NCBI GenBank assembly: GCA_900470805.1
Contig: UCCA01000023.1
Coordinates: 1-64,000, forward strand
DNA length: 64,000 bases
From: Hyphomicrobiales bacterium
Lineage (GTDB): Bacteria; Pseudomonadota; Alphaproteobacteria; Rhizobiales; Rhizobiaceae
Reading direction: 5' to 3'
This document shows, in pieces, positions 43,488-51,880 of the stretch; position 1 is the first letter of the stretch; each line of letters starts with the position of its first letter. The position numbers and the translations under genes are program-made. The notes beneath the pieces were generated by a model that had not been told where the DNA came from, did no database searches, and saw only the letters and a list, made by a program, of their open reading frames with translations.

Positions 43488-44951
43488 TCACAAGTACGGC
43501 GACCCAAGCCACAGCACCTTGTTCAACAGTCGCACCGCAAAGGGCTTGGCCCGCAGTCCCTGGAGTGTCACCGGCGATGCCGACCGGATTGCCTCGTCGA
43601 GGTGTTCGTCGATCTCGGTGGCAAAGCCTTCGTTCAACACTTCGAGATCGATCTCAAAATTGAGGCGCAGCGATCGCGGATCGAGATTGGACGAGCCAAC
43701 GTAGGACCAGACGCCATCGATCGACAACAGCTTGGAATGACTGAATGCGCCGCTAGCGCGCCAGATGCGGCAGTAGTTGCTGACGATCTGGTCAAACTGG
43801 GCCGTCATGGCGCGATCGACAAGCACGAGATTGTTGGCAGCAGGCACGACGATATCGACTTCGACGCCACGACGCGCCGCCGTCGCCAGCGCGCTGATCA
43901 ATTCGCGGTCAGGCAGGAAATAGGGAGACATGATTTTGATCGACTTGCGGGCGACGGAGAAGGCCCCCATCAGCACCTTGTGATTGGTCTCGACCCGCCG
44001 GTCTGGGCCTGACGCCACGACACGCATGAACACCGGATCGCCGGGATCTCGCTCCGGCGCGGCAATGCGCCATTCGTCTCCATTCAACACTTCGCCGGTC
44101 GTAAAGCGCCAATCCTCGGCGGCTATGTCGAAGAGGTCTGCGACAACAGGGCCAGTGATCATGAAATGCGTGTCGCGGGCGAAATTGTCACCGGCGATCT
44201 CGCGGGTGAATCCGGCGCGGATATTCATGCCGCCCGTCAGCGCCATCCGCCCATCGACGACGACAATCTTTCTGTGAGTGCGCAGATTGGCGTAGGGCAG
44301 ACGCAGGCCGATAATGACATTGCCATTGAAGACAGAAACGGTAACGCCACCCTCTTCGAGATAGCCGAGAATGCTGGGGACCGAATAGCGTGCGCCGACG
44401 GCATCGATCAGCACACGCACAGCCACACCCCGTTTGGCGGCAGCGATCAATGCATCGGCGATCCTGAGGCCGATCGGATCGCGATCGAAGATGTATGTTT
44501 CGAGCAACACGCTGCGCTCGGCATTGTCGATCGACGCTTTCATCGCCGCGTAGCAGTCGTCGCCCGTCTCGAGCATATCGATGGTGTTGCCTGTGGAAAT
44601 CGGGCTGCGGGCCACCCGATCGCCGAGCGTCTGCAGCGCGGCAAATCGGCGTCCGAAACCGCTGATGATCAGGTCGGCATCCGCATCGAAGCTCTCGAGT
44701 TCGTCGAGATCGGCCTGCGAGATCAACGCATCGCGCCTCAGGCTCAGCGACGCCCGCCGGATTCGGTTGATACCAGCGATAGTGTAGAGAACGGCACCGA
44801 CAATCGGCGACAGCACGATCACGCCGACCCATCCGATCGCCGCGCGCACCTCTTCCTTCGTCATCGTCGCGTGGATGGCCGCGGCCGCTCCCATGACCAA
44901 CGAAATAGCAAACAGGATATGCGGCCAGTAGGTCGATATGAGATAAAACAT
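43488..44951 (-). CDS. cls: Cardiolipin synthase
   Basis: A 487-residue phospholipase-D-type cardiolipin synthase, joining phosphatidylglycerol molecules at the inner membrane. Two N-terminal membrane helices (HILFAISLVMGAAAAIHA and GWVGVIVLSPIVGAVLYTIAG) are followed by two HKD motifs. The first is THRKIVVVDGRMALTGG and the second SHSKLLSIDGVWSYVGSSNLDPRS. Length and layout match E. coli ClsA. It is transcribed with the EEP gene 94 bases downstream. Confidence 0.93.
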   Translation of the reverse strand: MFYLISTYWPHILFAISLVMGAAAAIHATMTKEEVRAAIGWVGVIVLSPIVGAVLYTIAGINRIRRASLSLRRDALISQADLDELESFDADADLIISGFGRRFAALQTLGDRVARSPISTGNTIDMLETGDDCYAAMKASIDNAERSVLLETYIFDRDPIGLRIADALIAAAKRGVAVRVLIDAVGARYSVPSILGYLEEGGVTVSVFNGNVIIGLRLPYANLRTHRKIVVVDGRMALTGGMNIRAGFTREIAGDNFARDTHFMITGPVVADLFDIAAEDWRFTTGEVLNGDEWRIAAPERDPGDPVFMRVVASGPDRRVETNHKVLMGAFSVARKSIKIMSPYFLPDRELISALATAARRGVEVDIVVPAANNLVLVDRAMTAQFDQIVSNYCRIWRASGAFSHSKLLSIDGVWSYVGSSNLDPRSLRLNFEIDLEVLNEGFATEIDEHLDEAIRSASPVTLQGLRAKPFAVRLLNKVLWLGSPYL

Positions 44952-45160
44952 TCCGCCAAGATATAGCGGTCATGCACCTTTGTTCAATTGCCCCGCGTGA
45001 AGCCGGATCAGTTCTTTCCAGTCATCCTGTTGCTTGCTCTGGAACGGTCCGATCTGCATGTCTTTTGAGCACAATTGCCGGCTGCCCCACCCCTCATGGT
45101 GCAGCGCCGTATCTATTTTTGCACTGTGTCAGAAATTCCTTGAAACAAGGCGATTCGTCT

Positions 45161-45185
45161 GGAACTCTCCTTTCAGTATCGCGTT
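45161..45185 (+). promoter_or_regulatory. EcfG/RpoE2-type general-stress promoter
   Basis: GGAAC at 45161-45165, 16 bases, then CGTT at 45182-45185. This fits the alphaproteobacterial EcfG consensus GGAAC-N16-CGTT (GGAAC-N18-TT for S. meliloti RpoE2) exactly. A start near 45192 leaves about 27 bases before the DUF2934 gene. Confidence 0.72.
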
Positions 45186-45218
45186 TGAACGATGGCATCC
45201 CAGCACTGGAGATCGGCG

Positions 45219-45470
45219 ATGACGGAAACTCAGCAAGAGTGGATTGCGAAGCGCGCTTATGCGCTTTGGGAAGAGGAAGGGCGCCCGGCTGGGCGAGATC
45301 ATGCGCATTGGGAACAGGCGATGAAGGAGCGCGCAGCGCTCGAAGGATCGGCTGCATCAAGCGATGGCAAAGAAGTAAAAACCAGAACGAAGCGCCCTGC
45401 TATCGACGTCAAGGCAAACGGCGCTGCAAAGGCGGCTCCAAAGAAAACGACGGCGCGGAAATCGGCCTGA
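45219..45470 (+). CDS. DUF2934 domain protein
   Basis: An 83-residue protein with an N-terminal DUF2934 motif (IAKRAYALWEEEGRPAGRDHAHWEQA) and a Lys/Ala-rich tail ending KTTARKSA that could bind nucleic acid. The ATG at 45219 follows GGAG. The family is common in rhizobia and is often stress-induced, which agrees with the EcfG-type promoter just upstream. Molecular function unknown. Confidence 0.82.
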   Translation: MTETQQEWIAKRAYALWEEEGRPAGRDHAHWEQAMKERAALEGSAASSDGKEVKTRTKRPAIDVKANGAAKAAPKKTTARKSA

Positions 45471-45496
45471 CAATTCCAATACTTATTTCTTCGAAT

Positions 45497-45515
45497 GGGC
45501 GCCTCACGGGCGCCC
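45497..45515 (+). terminator. Hairpin after the DUF2934 gene
   Basis: GGGCGCC-TCACG-GGCGCCC is a perfect 7-bp GC stem 26 bases after the stop, followed by a moderately T-rich stretch (TGATTCGTT). It is a plausible terminator for the short DUF2934 transcript. Confidence 0.5.
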
Positions 45516-45632
45516 TGATTCGTTCAGTCATACGGGTGAATTAATTTAGGCGTAGTGCATAGATATGATCATGCAGCGATGACGACGCCGATGCTGCAAC
45601 TCGGGAAAATCGCGTCACAGAGGGCACTGAAC

Positions 45633-45657
45633 GGAACAAAAATGACCGTCGGCGGTT
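45633..45657 (+). promoter_or_regulatory. Probable EcfG/RpoE2-type promoter for the small membrane genes
   Basis: GGAAC at 45633-45637 is followed after 18 bases by TT at 45656-45657. This meets the GGAAC-N18-TT rule, though the -10 reads GGTT instead of CGTT. It lies 25 bases before the 25-codon gene. Confidence 0.5.
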
Positions 45658-45681
45658 TTTCAACAAACTCGGAGGGCAGTC

Positions 45682-45759
45682 ATGAACCGCGGCTATTTCG
45701 ACGTCATTCTCGTGTCCATCTTCGTAGCAAGTTGCTACCTGTTCATCGCTCCCATGTGA
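45682..45759 (+). CDS. Very small membrane protein (25 residues)
   Basis: A 25-codon open frame with a strong GGAGGG site 5 bases before its ATG. The product is MNRGYFDVILVSIFVASCYL followed by FIAPM, essentially one short membrane helix with a single Cys. Stop-to-next-ATG distance is 6 bases, so it seems coupled to the 57-residue gene behind it. No family is recognised. The promoter-like site, Shine-Dalgarno and coupling make a real gene plausible. Confidence 0.5.
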   Translation: MNRGYFDVILVSIFVASCYLFIAPM

Positions 45760-45765
45760 GATCCC

Positions 45766-45939
45766 ATGCCGACCCTCGTTTTCGCCGCAACGGCCTATCT
45801 TGCGCTTGCCATGTTTCTCGTGGTTGTCATCGACAACCTCGTCGCGTTGTTTTTCCGTGAGAAGCGGGCGACGATTGCCGTGCGCCGATCGGCATTCGAT
45901 AAAATCCTTGCGGCCTCGCGTTGGACGGTGCGCAAATAG
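45766..45939 (+). CDS. Small membrane protein (57 residues)
   Basis: A 57-residue product with one hydrophobic helix (VFAATAYLALAMFLVVVIDNLVALFF) and a basic cytoplasmic tail (REKRATIAVRRSAFDKIL...). The positive-inside rule predicts the N-terminus outside and the tail in the cytoplasm. It starts 6 bases after the preceding tiny gene, so translation is probably coupled. Function unknown; likely part of the general stress response if the promoter call is right. Confidence 0.5.
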   Translation: MPTLVFAATAYLALAMFLVVVIDNLVALFFREKRATIAVRRSAFDKILAASRWTVRK

Positions 45940-46010
45940 TGGTGTTCCGCGCATAAGGTGGCGTTTTCCAACTTAAATGATGATGGGCGACAAACCCGAT
46001 ATTTCAAAAT

Positions 46011-46025
46011 ACTGTTAGAAACAGT
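46011..46025. promoter_or_regulatory. Perfect inverted repeat upstream of the GST gene
   Basis: ACTGTT-AGA-AACAGT is a perfect dyad 47-61 bp before the GST start, in an AT-rich stretch. It could be an operator for a small dimeric regulator. No matching regulator is adjacent. Confidence 0.35.
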
Positions 46026-46071
46026 GGCGTCTCTATGAGATCCTATCGCGGGCGCCTGCAAGGAGGCGCAG

Positions 46072-46800
46072 ATGCCCTATAAGCTTTACTACTGGAACGG
46101 CATACAGGGCCGTGGCGAGTTCGTGCGGCTAGCGCTGGAGCAAGCCGGCGCGGACTACATTGACATCACACGCCATGAAGGCACGGGCATGGGAACCGAA
46201 GCCATGCTTGATTTCATGGGCGGTGACGGACCGAACATTCCCTTCGCGCCGCCCTTTCTCAAGGATGGCGATCTGGTCGTATCGCATGTCGCCAACATTC
46301 TCTCCTATCTCGGCCCGAGGATCGGCCTTGCACCCGATGATGACGGCTTGCGCCACGTGGCAAACGGGTTGCAGTTGACGATCACCGACTTCGTTTGTGA
46401 GGTGCACGATACCCATCACCCGATCTCGACAGCGCTCTACTACGAGGATCAGATACCGGAAGCGAAGGCTCGTTCGACCGCCTTCATCAAGGATCGCATT
46501 CCAAAGTATCTGGGATATTTCGAGCGCGTTCTGCAACAAAACCCTGGTGGTTCAGAGCACGCAGTCGGGCGGGATCTCTCTTACGTCGATCTGTCGCTTT
46601 TCCAGGTCATCGAGGGTTTGAATTATGCGTTCCCGATGGCGATGAAAGGCTATGCCGACCGCTATAGCGCCTTGGCGGCCCTCAATGCATCAGTGCGACG
46701 CCGCCCCAGAATTTCCGCCTATCTCGCCTCTCCGCGCCGACTGGCGTTCAACGAGGACGGAATCTTTCGGCATTACCCGGAAATCGACGTCGCCGCCTAG
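46072..46800 (+). CDS. Glutathione S-transferase family protein
   Basis: A 242-residue GST. The N-terminal thioredoxin-like domain begins YKLYYWNGIQGRGEFVRLALEQAG, like sigma- and alpha-type GSTs with an active Tyr near residue 6-7. LVVSHVANILSYLG carries the glutathione gamma-Glu contact (normally a Ser after a Gln or Glu). The all-helical C-terminal domain follows. It would conjugate or reduce electrophiles with glutathione. A strong AAGGAGG site precedes the ATG. Confidence 0.85.
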   Translation: MPYKLYYWNGIQGRGEFVRLALEQAGADYIDITRHEGTGMGTEAMLDFMGGDGPNIPFAPPFLKDGDLVVSHVANILSYLGPRIGLAPDDDGLRHVANGLQLTITDFVCEVHDTHHPISTALYYEDQIPEAKARSTAFIKDRIPKYLGYFERVLQQNPGGSEHAVGRDLSYVDLSLFQVIEGLNYAFPMAMKGYADRYSALAALNASVRRRPRISAYLASPRRLAFNEDGIFRHYPEIDVAA

Positions 46801-46869
46801 ACCCAAAGCATTGCCCGCAAGCATAGGCAATGGAATTGTCGTCATTCAACAACGGGAGATCTTGCCGCC

Positions 46870-47664
46870 ATGGCTCACCTTGCTCAATCCCTTGCCTCGA
46901 TCAAAATCCCCGATCTCGCGGGAAAGGCGGTGCTGATCACCGGTGCATCGACTGGCATTGGCGCCGCTCTTGCCCGTGCGCTGGCGGCACAGCAGATGAA
47001 GGTCGGGATCCACTACAACTCAAGCCGCGAGCAGGCGGAATCGCTGGCTGATGAAATCAAGGCCGCCGGCGGCACCGTCCATCTCGTTCACGGCGACGTC
47101 TCGAAAGAGGGCGAGACCGAGAGAGTGGTCGAAGAGACTGCCCGGACCTTTGGGCATCTCGACGGTCTGGTGAACAACGCCGGCGGCATGCTCGGCCGCA
47201 AGCCGACATCCGAATACACCGACGAACACTACGAGAAGGTCATGGACCTCAATGCTCGCTCGGTATTGGCGGCTACGCGCGCGGCGCATCCGTGGCTGAA
47301 GAAACAGGGCGGCTTCATCATCAATACGACGTCTATCGCTGCCCGCAACGGCGGTGGTGGCGGCGCAATTCTCTATGCCGCGTCGAAGGGGTTCGTCTCG
47401 ACGATTACCCGTGGGCACGCCAAGGAGTTCGTGCCTGATCGCATCCGCGTCAACGCTGTGGCGCCTGGAGTCATCGCCACGCCGTTTCATGAACGCTATA
47501 CCAACGACGAGCAGATGGAGCTGCAGCGCAAATCCATCCCGATGGGTTTCGTCGGCACGCCGGAGGATTGCGTCGGCGCCTATCTGTTCCTCGCCTCGCC
47601 AACGCTATCGGGCTACGTCACCGGGCAGATTATCGAGGTCAACGGCGGGCAGTTGATGCCCTGA
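46870..47664 (+). CDS. Short-chain dehydrogenase/reductase
   Basis: A 264-residue classical SDR. The cofactor motif is TGASTGIGAALARAL, NNAGG follows, and the catalytic residues are Ser in NTTSIAARNG and YAASK. The substrate is not evident. It lies 69 bases after the GST gene in the same direction and may be cotranscribed with it, but precedes glgX by 101 bases containing a separate promoter. Confidence 0.87.
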   Translation: MAHLAQSLASIKIPDLAGKAVLITGASTGIGAALARALAAQQMKVGIHYNSSREQAESLADEIKAAGGTVHLVHGDVSKEGETERVVEETARTFGHLDGLVNNAGGMLGRKPTSEYTDEHYEKVMDLNARSVLAATRAAHPWLKKQGGFIINTTSIAARNGGGGGAILYAASKGFVSTITRGHAKEFVPDRIRVNAVAPGVIATPFHERYTNDEQMELQRKSIPMGFVGTPEDCVGAYLFLASPTLSGYVTGQIIEVNGGQLMP

Positions 47665-47705
47665 GTTTGCTTGGTATCAATCATTCTCCGCCTTGAACGG
47701 GCCAG

Positions 47706-47730
47706 GGAACTTTTGCACTGCAACAACGTT
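47706..47730 (+). promoter_or_regulatory. EcfG/RpoE2-type promoter of glgX
   Basis: GGAAC at 47706-47710, 16 bases, then CGTT at 47727-47730: an exact match to GGAAC-N16-CGTT. The predicted start near 47737 leaves about 29 bases before the glgX ATG. It places GlgX in the general stress regulon. Confidence 0.72.
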
Positions 47731-47765
47731 CCCTGCATGCCAATCCAACACGCGGGGCGCGATCC

Positions 47766-49853
47766 ATGAGTTTTTCCTTTTCCGAACTCGATTTTCTCAA
47801 GCCGGAACTCGGTGCCGAATATACCGGTCAGGGCACGCATTTCGCCGTGTTCTCCGCACATGCGGAGCAGATGGAACTTTGTCTGTTTTCCCCCGATGGC
47901 AAGGAGGAAGTCGCCCGGATGGCCCTGCCGAAACGCGAGGGCGATATCTGGTCGGGCTATATCGCTGGCGTCGGTCCGGGCACCGTCTATGGCTATCGCG
48001 CTCACGGCCCCTACGACCCCAAGGCAGGCCATCGGTTCAACCCCAACAAGTTGCTGCTGGACCCCTATGCCAAGCAGGTTCTCGGCGACCTCAAGTGGGA
48101 TGATGCGCTCTACGGCTACACGATTGGCGCCGACGACGGCGACCTCTCCTTCGACGACCGGGACAGCGCGCCTTATATGACCAAGGGCATAGTGCAGGAT
48201 CCGGACTTCGATTGGGATGGCGATCAGGCGATCCGCCGCACATGGACGGATACGATCATTTATGAAGCGCATGTGCGTGGCATGACGATGACCCACCCCG
48301 ACGTTCCCGACGAACTGCGCGGCACCTTTCTGGGCATGTGCAGCGAGCCGATCATCGACCATCTCACCAAGCTCGGCATTTCGGCGATCGAACTGCTGCC
48401 GATCCAGCATTTTCCGAATGACCGTTACCTGCTGGAGAAGGATCTGACTAACTACTGGGGCTACCAGACGCTCGGCTTCTTCGCGCCGCAGCCGCGCTAC
48501 CTCTCCGGCAAGAAAATCACCGAGTTCAAGACGATGGTGAGGGCGTTTCACGCCGCTGGCATCGAGGTGATCATGGACGTTGTCTACAATCACACGGCCG
48601 AAGGCAGCGAGCGCGGGCCGACACTGTCTTTCCGCGGCCTCGATAATGCGAGCTACTACATCCTGTCGCCGGATGATCCGCGCCACACCTTCGACACGAC
48701 AGGAACTGGTAACACGCTGAACGTCGCACATCCCATGGTCATGCGCATGGTGTTGGACAGCCTGCGTTATTGGGTCGGCGTCATGCATGTGGATGGCTTC
48801 CGCTTCGATCTCGCAAGCACACTTGGTCGCCAGGATCTGGAATTCGAAAGACAGGGCACCTTCTTCGGTGCCATCAGGCAGGACCCCATCCTGTCCGGCG
48901 TCAAGCTGATCGCTGAACCGTGGGACGTCGGCGCGGGCGGTTATCAGGTCGGTGGTTTCCCGCATCCGTTTCGCGAATGGAACGACAAGTTCCGTGACGA
49001 TGTCCGGCGCTTCTGGAAGGGCGACGGCGGATTGGCGCCGGATATCGCCTCACGCCTGACGGGATCGCAGTTGCAGTTCAACCATTCCGACCGCGGCGCC
49101 ACCTCCTCCGTGAACCTGCTGTCCGCCCATGACGGCTTCACGCTGATGGATACGGTTTCCTTCAACGACAAGCACAACGAAGCCAATGGCGAGGACAACC
49201 GGGACGGCCATTCGGACAATCATTCCGACAACATGGGCGCTGAAGGCGCAACAGATGACGCCGGCATACGCGACGCGCGCAGCCGCCGCCGCCGCAATAT
49301 GATGGCGACCCTGCTCCTGAGCCAAGGCGTTCCGATGATCGTCGCGGGTGACGAAGTCGGCAACAGTCAGGGCGGCAACAACAACGCCTATTGCCAGGAC
49401 AACGAGATCGGCTGGGTAGACTGGTCGGGCCTCGACGATCCCTTCGTGACGTTCTGCCAGAAGATGATCGCACTGCGCAAAGATCATCCCGAACTGCGCC
49501 AGGAACGCTTCTTGACGGGAGCCGTCAGCGAAGATGGTCGCACCGAGATCGCCTGGTACAAGCCGGACGGCAACGTTATGGAGGAGGACGACTGGAGCGA
49601 TCCGGAGCTTCGTCTGTTGACCGTATACGTCTCCTACAGCGCCGCTATCCCGGACGCGGAAAAATCCGCTGGGCTAATTATCGCTCTCAATGCTGGCGGC
49701 GACTGTGAGATCGACTTGCCGGAGGTGAACGACATCCACCAGTGGCAGCGTGTGCTCGACACCGGCGCCGACGACCCTTTCGAAACGATCAAGCCCAAAG
49801 AGCCGCTGACCATCCAGCGCGAAAGCGTGGCGGTGTTCGTACCCTCCGCTTGA
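47766..49853 (+). CDS. glgX: Glycogen debranching enzyme GlgX
   Basis: A 695-residue GH13 isoamylase-type enzyme that removes alpha-1,6 branches from limit-dextrin glycogen. An N-terminal CBM48-like domain (FAVFSAHAEQMELCLFSPDG) precedes the catalytic barrel. Catalytic residues are Asp in VDGFRFDLAS, Glu in LIAEPWDVG and Asp in LLSAHDGFT. Length fits the family. It stands alone, apart from other glg or tre genes, with an EcfG-type promoter. A homologue (TreX) feeds the TreY/TreZ trehalose route, which would explain stress control. Confidence 0.93.
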   Translation: MSFSFSELDFLKPELGAEYTGQGTHFAVFSAHAEQMELCLFSPDGKEEVARMALPKREGDIWSGYIAGVGPGTVYGYRAHGPYDPKAGHRFNPNKLLLDPYAKQVLGDLKWDDALYGYTIGADDGDLSFDDRDSAPYMTKGIVQDPDFDWDGDQAIRRTWTDTIIYEAHVRGMTMTHPDVPDELRGTFLGMCSEPIIDHLTKLGISAIELLPIQHFPNDRYLLEKDLTNYWGYQTLGFFAPQPRYLSGKKITEFKTMVRAFHAAGIEVIMDVVYNHTAEGSERGPTLSFRGLDNASYYILSPDDPRHTFDTTGTGNTLNVAHPMVMRMVLDSLRYWVGVMHVDGFRFDLASTLGRQDLEFERQGTFFGAIRQDPILSGVKLIAEPWDVGAGGYQVGGFPHPFREWNDKFRDDVRRFWKGDGGLAPDIASRLTGSQLQFNHSDRGATSSVNLLSAHDGFTLMDTVSFNDKHNEANGEDNRDGHSDNHSDNMGAEGATDDAGIRDARSRRRRNMMATLLLSQGVPMIVAGDEVGNSQGGNNNAYCQDNEIGWVDWSGLDDPFVTFCQKMIALRKDHPELRQERFLTGAVSEDGRTEIAWYKPDGNVMEEDDWSDPELRLLTVYVSYSAAIPDAEKSAGLIIALNAGGDCEIDLPEVNDIHQWQRVLDTGADDPFETIKPKEPLTIQRESVAVFVPSA

Positions 49854-49960
49854 TAGCTCTTTCAAGCGGATCACACGCGTCGAACGGATAGGCTTCGGGC
49901 GCCCAACTATCGGAATAGCGAGAAAAATTGCTCGGTGGCGGCGAGCGAAGTCGTCGCGGA

Positions 49961-51550
49961 TCAAGTGTAGGCTTTTTCGTCAAGTGCGGCGATTGCCTCC
50001 GCGAGCGCCGCGCGCACTCGTGCTTTTTCCGCTGGGTCAAGTTGGCCGAGATCGAGATGCAGGTCGAGACCGGAGAAGTGCTCGCTCATGACGCGGATGG
50101 CGTGGTCTTCACCGAGCAACAATCCGTTTACGGCATAGGGAACGACCTCGCGCTGGATGCCCTTCATCGTGATTGGCGGTAGCGGCGTTGCGTCGACGAT
50201 GTCCTTTACCAGCGCATAGGTTTCATAACTGATGACGATCTTTCCGCCCTCGGCGATCGACTGGAGCCGAGCAGCCAAATTGGCTTCCGCACCGATGATC
50301 GTATAGTCCATCCGATCGTTGCTGCCGAAATTGCCGACGTTGCAATAGCCGCTATTGATTCCCATTCGGACCACGAATGGTTCCTCGGTGCCGTCGCTGC
50401 GCCACTTGGCCTTCAGTTCGCCTAGCCGGCGCTGCATGTCGATCGCCATTTTCAGGCAGGCCTTGGCGTCTTCGGCTGCGCCATTGGTTTCGGGGTCACC
50501 GAAGAAGACGAGCACGGCGTCGCCGATGAACTTGTCGAGCGTGCCGCCATGTTTCAAGGCAATCGCGGACATCTCCGTCAGATATTCGTTGAGCATTTCC
50601 GTCAGTGCTTCGGGCTGCAACCGCTCTGTTGTCGCTGTGAAATCCTTGATGTCGGAGAAAAAGATTGTCAGCCGTTTGCGTTCGGTATGAACCACGACAT
50701 CCTTCTGGCCACTGAAGATGCCCTTGTAAATCTGCGGCGAGAGGTACCGGGATATCTTCATCGAGATGCTGGCCAGGAATTCGTTGGTGGATTCCAGATC
50801 GCGGTTGAAGCCCTGGATCAGGGATGCTTGGCGCTGCTGCAGGGCAACAAGCGCAATTCCAAGACCGGCAAAACAGAGAAAATAGATCAACAGGTATTTG
50901 AAGGCGAACACATCGCTGACAAACGGCTGCCGAATGATGACCTCCTGAATGCCGCGAACATCGCCGACCTTCCAGTCTTTTCTCGGACTTTCGGGATGGG
51001 TGTTGTGGCAGGCGACGCAGGCCTGCGCCATGAGGACGGGGGTCACCAGCCGAAACGTGTTGGTGAAACCGTCGCGACTGATCTCGGTCAGCGACTGCTT
51101 GGGATCGGCGCGCAGGGCTTCAAGAGAGGCGGCTTCGAACCTGTCGAGATCGTGCGGCGCGCGCTTCTTGAATGGCAGGTCGGAGACAAAGCGATAGGTG
51201 ATGTTGGCTTGCTGCTGCTTGATCACATCGCCAAGTTCGAGAGACAACGTCGCCGGGATGGGAATAGCGCCCGGGATGGTGGCGTATTGGTGGGTGACAG
51301 TCGTACCCGTATCGACACCAGCCGCATGGGCTGCAAGAATTCTACCGACGACATTGCTGGCGTAGTACGACCGGATGCTGGTGATCAGCGAGCTCATATC
51401 CTGCGCCTGCCGTTTCAGCGCAGCCTGCGACAGGCTACTGACATCCAGCCACACGGCGACCGGCAGGCCGGCCAGCATCACAGCGACCAAAAACGCAATG
51501 AAGTAGCCGTTCTTTCTTGCGGTAGAACCATGATTTGCATCACCTGCCAC
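49961..51550 (-). CDS. Membrane adenylate/guanylate cyclase with periplasmic CxxCH (heme c) sensor
   Basis: A 529-residue class III cyclase. A first helix (about 14-34) and a second (about 215-237) enclose a periplasmic DUF3365/Tll0287-like sensor that contains CVACH, with Cys178, Cys181 and His182 able to bind heme c. The cytoplasmic cyclase domain has metal Asp300 in FFSDIKDFTATTE, Asp344 in DKFIGDAVLVFFG, and TIIGAEANLAARLQ. It likely makes cAMP in response to redox or gas signals. The frame opens to 51736, but GTG at 51550 behind AAGAGG gives a normal membrane start. Confidence 0.85.
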   Translation of the reverse strand: MAGDANHGSTARKNGYFIAFLVAVMLAGLPVAVWLDVSSLSQAALKRQAQDMSSLITSIRSYYASNVVGRILAAHAAGVDTGTTVTHQYATIPGAIPIPATLSLELGDVIKQQQANITYRFVSDLPFKKRAPHDLDRFEAASLEALRADPKQSLTEISRDGFTNTFRLVTPVLMAQACVACHNTHPESPRKDWKVGDVRGIQEVIIRQPFVSDVFAFKYLLIYFLCFAGLGIALVALQQRQASLIQGFNRDLESTNEFLASISMKISRYLSPQIYKGIFSGQKDVVVHTERKRLTIFFSDIKDFTATTERLQPEALTEMLNEYLTEMSAIALKHGGTLDKFIGDAVLVFFGDPETNGAAEDAKACLKMAIDMQRRLGELKAKWRSDGTEEPFVVRMGINSGYCNVGNFGSNDRMDYTIIGAEANLAARLQSIAEGGKIVISYETYALVKDIVDATPLPPITMKGIQREVVPYAVNGLLLGEDHAIRVMSEHFSGLDLHLDLGQLDPAEKARVRAALAEAIAALDEKAYT

Positions 51551-51880
51551 ACTGCACCTCTTTACTGAATGCGGATTGGCTGGCGCGATGCCGTGGGCGT
51601 CGCTAGCCACATGCAACATCTCGGGTTTGCATGATGAAAACCCATGCACGCGAATCCACCCATACGGCAGGATATGCGAAAGGCAGTCTCGACGTGATTT
51701 GTATGCGCGGTTACATAGCACGGGAGAACAAGGCAAGCCAGCCGACGCCCGTAAGGCTTCCGCCTTATCTCAGCGCTGGCAAGCCGCCTATCTGGGCACC
51801 CCGGACAGCGTGGCGCGGACACGCGCGCCTGGCGCGTTGCCGCAGGTACGTCGCGGCCATCAGCAGTGAAGGAAGACACA
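51551..51880. other. 330-bp divergent gap without a gene
   Basis: This region separates the minus-strand cyclase from the plus-strand PcaD-like gene and should hold both promoters. No coding frame looks real. A short hairpin TAAGGC-TTCC-GCCTTA lies at 51752-51767. No recognised promoter or operator was found. Confidence 0.5.

Noticed and set aside
46831..46855. GGAAT-N16-CGGG as a fourth EcfG promoter before the SDR gene
   Set aside because: Differences from GGAAC and CGTT in both elements make it too weak to call.
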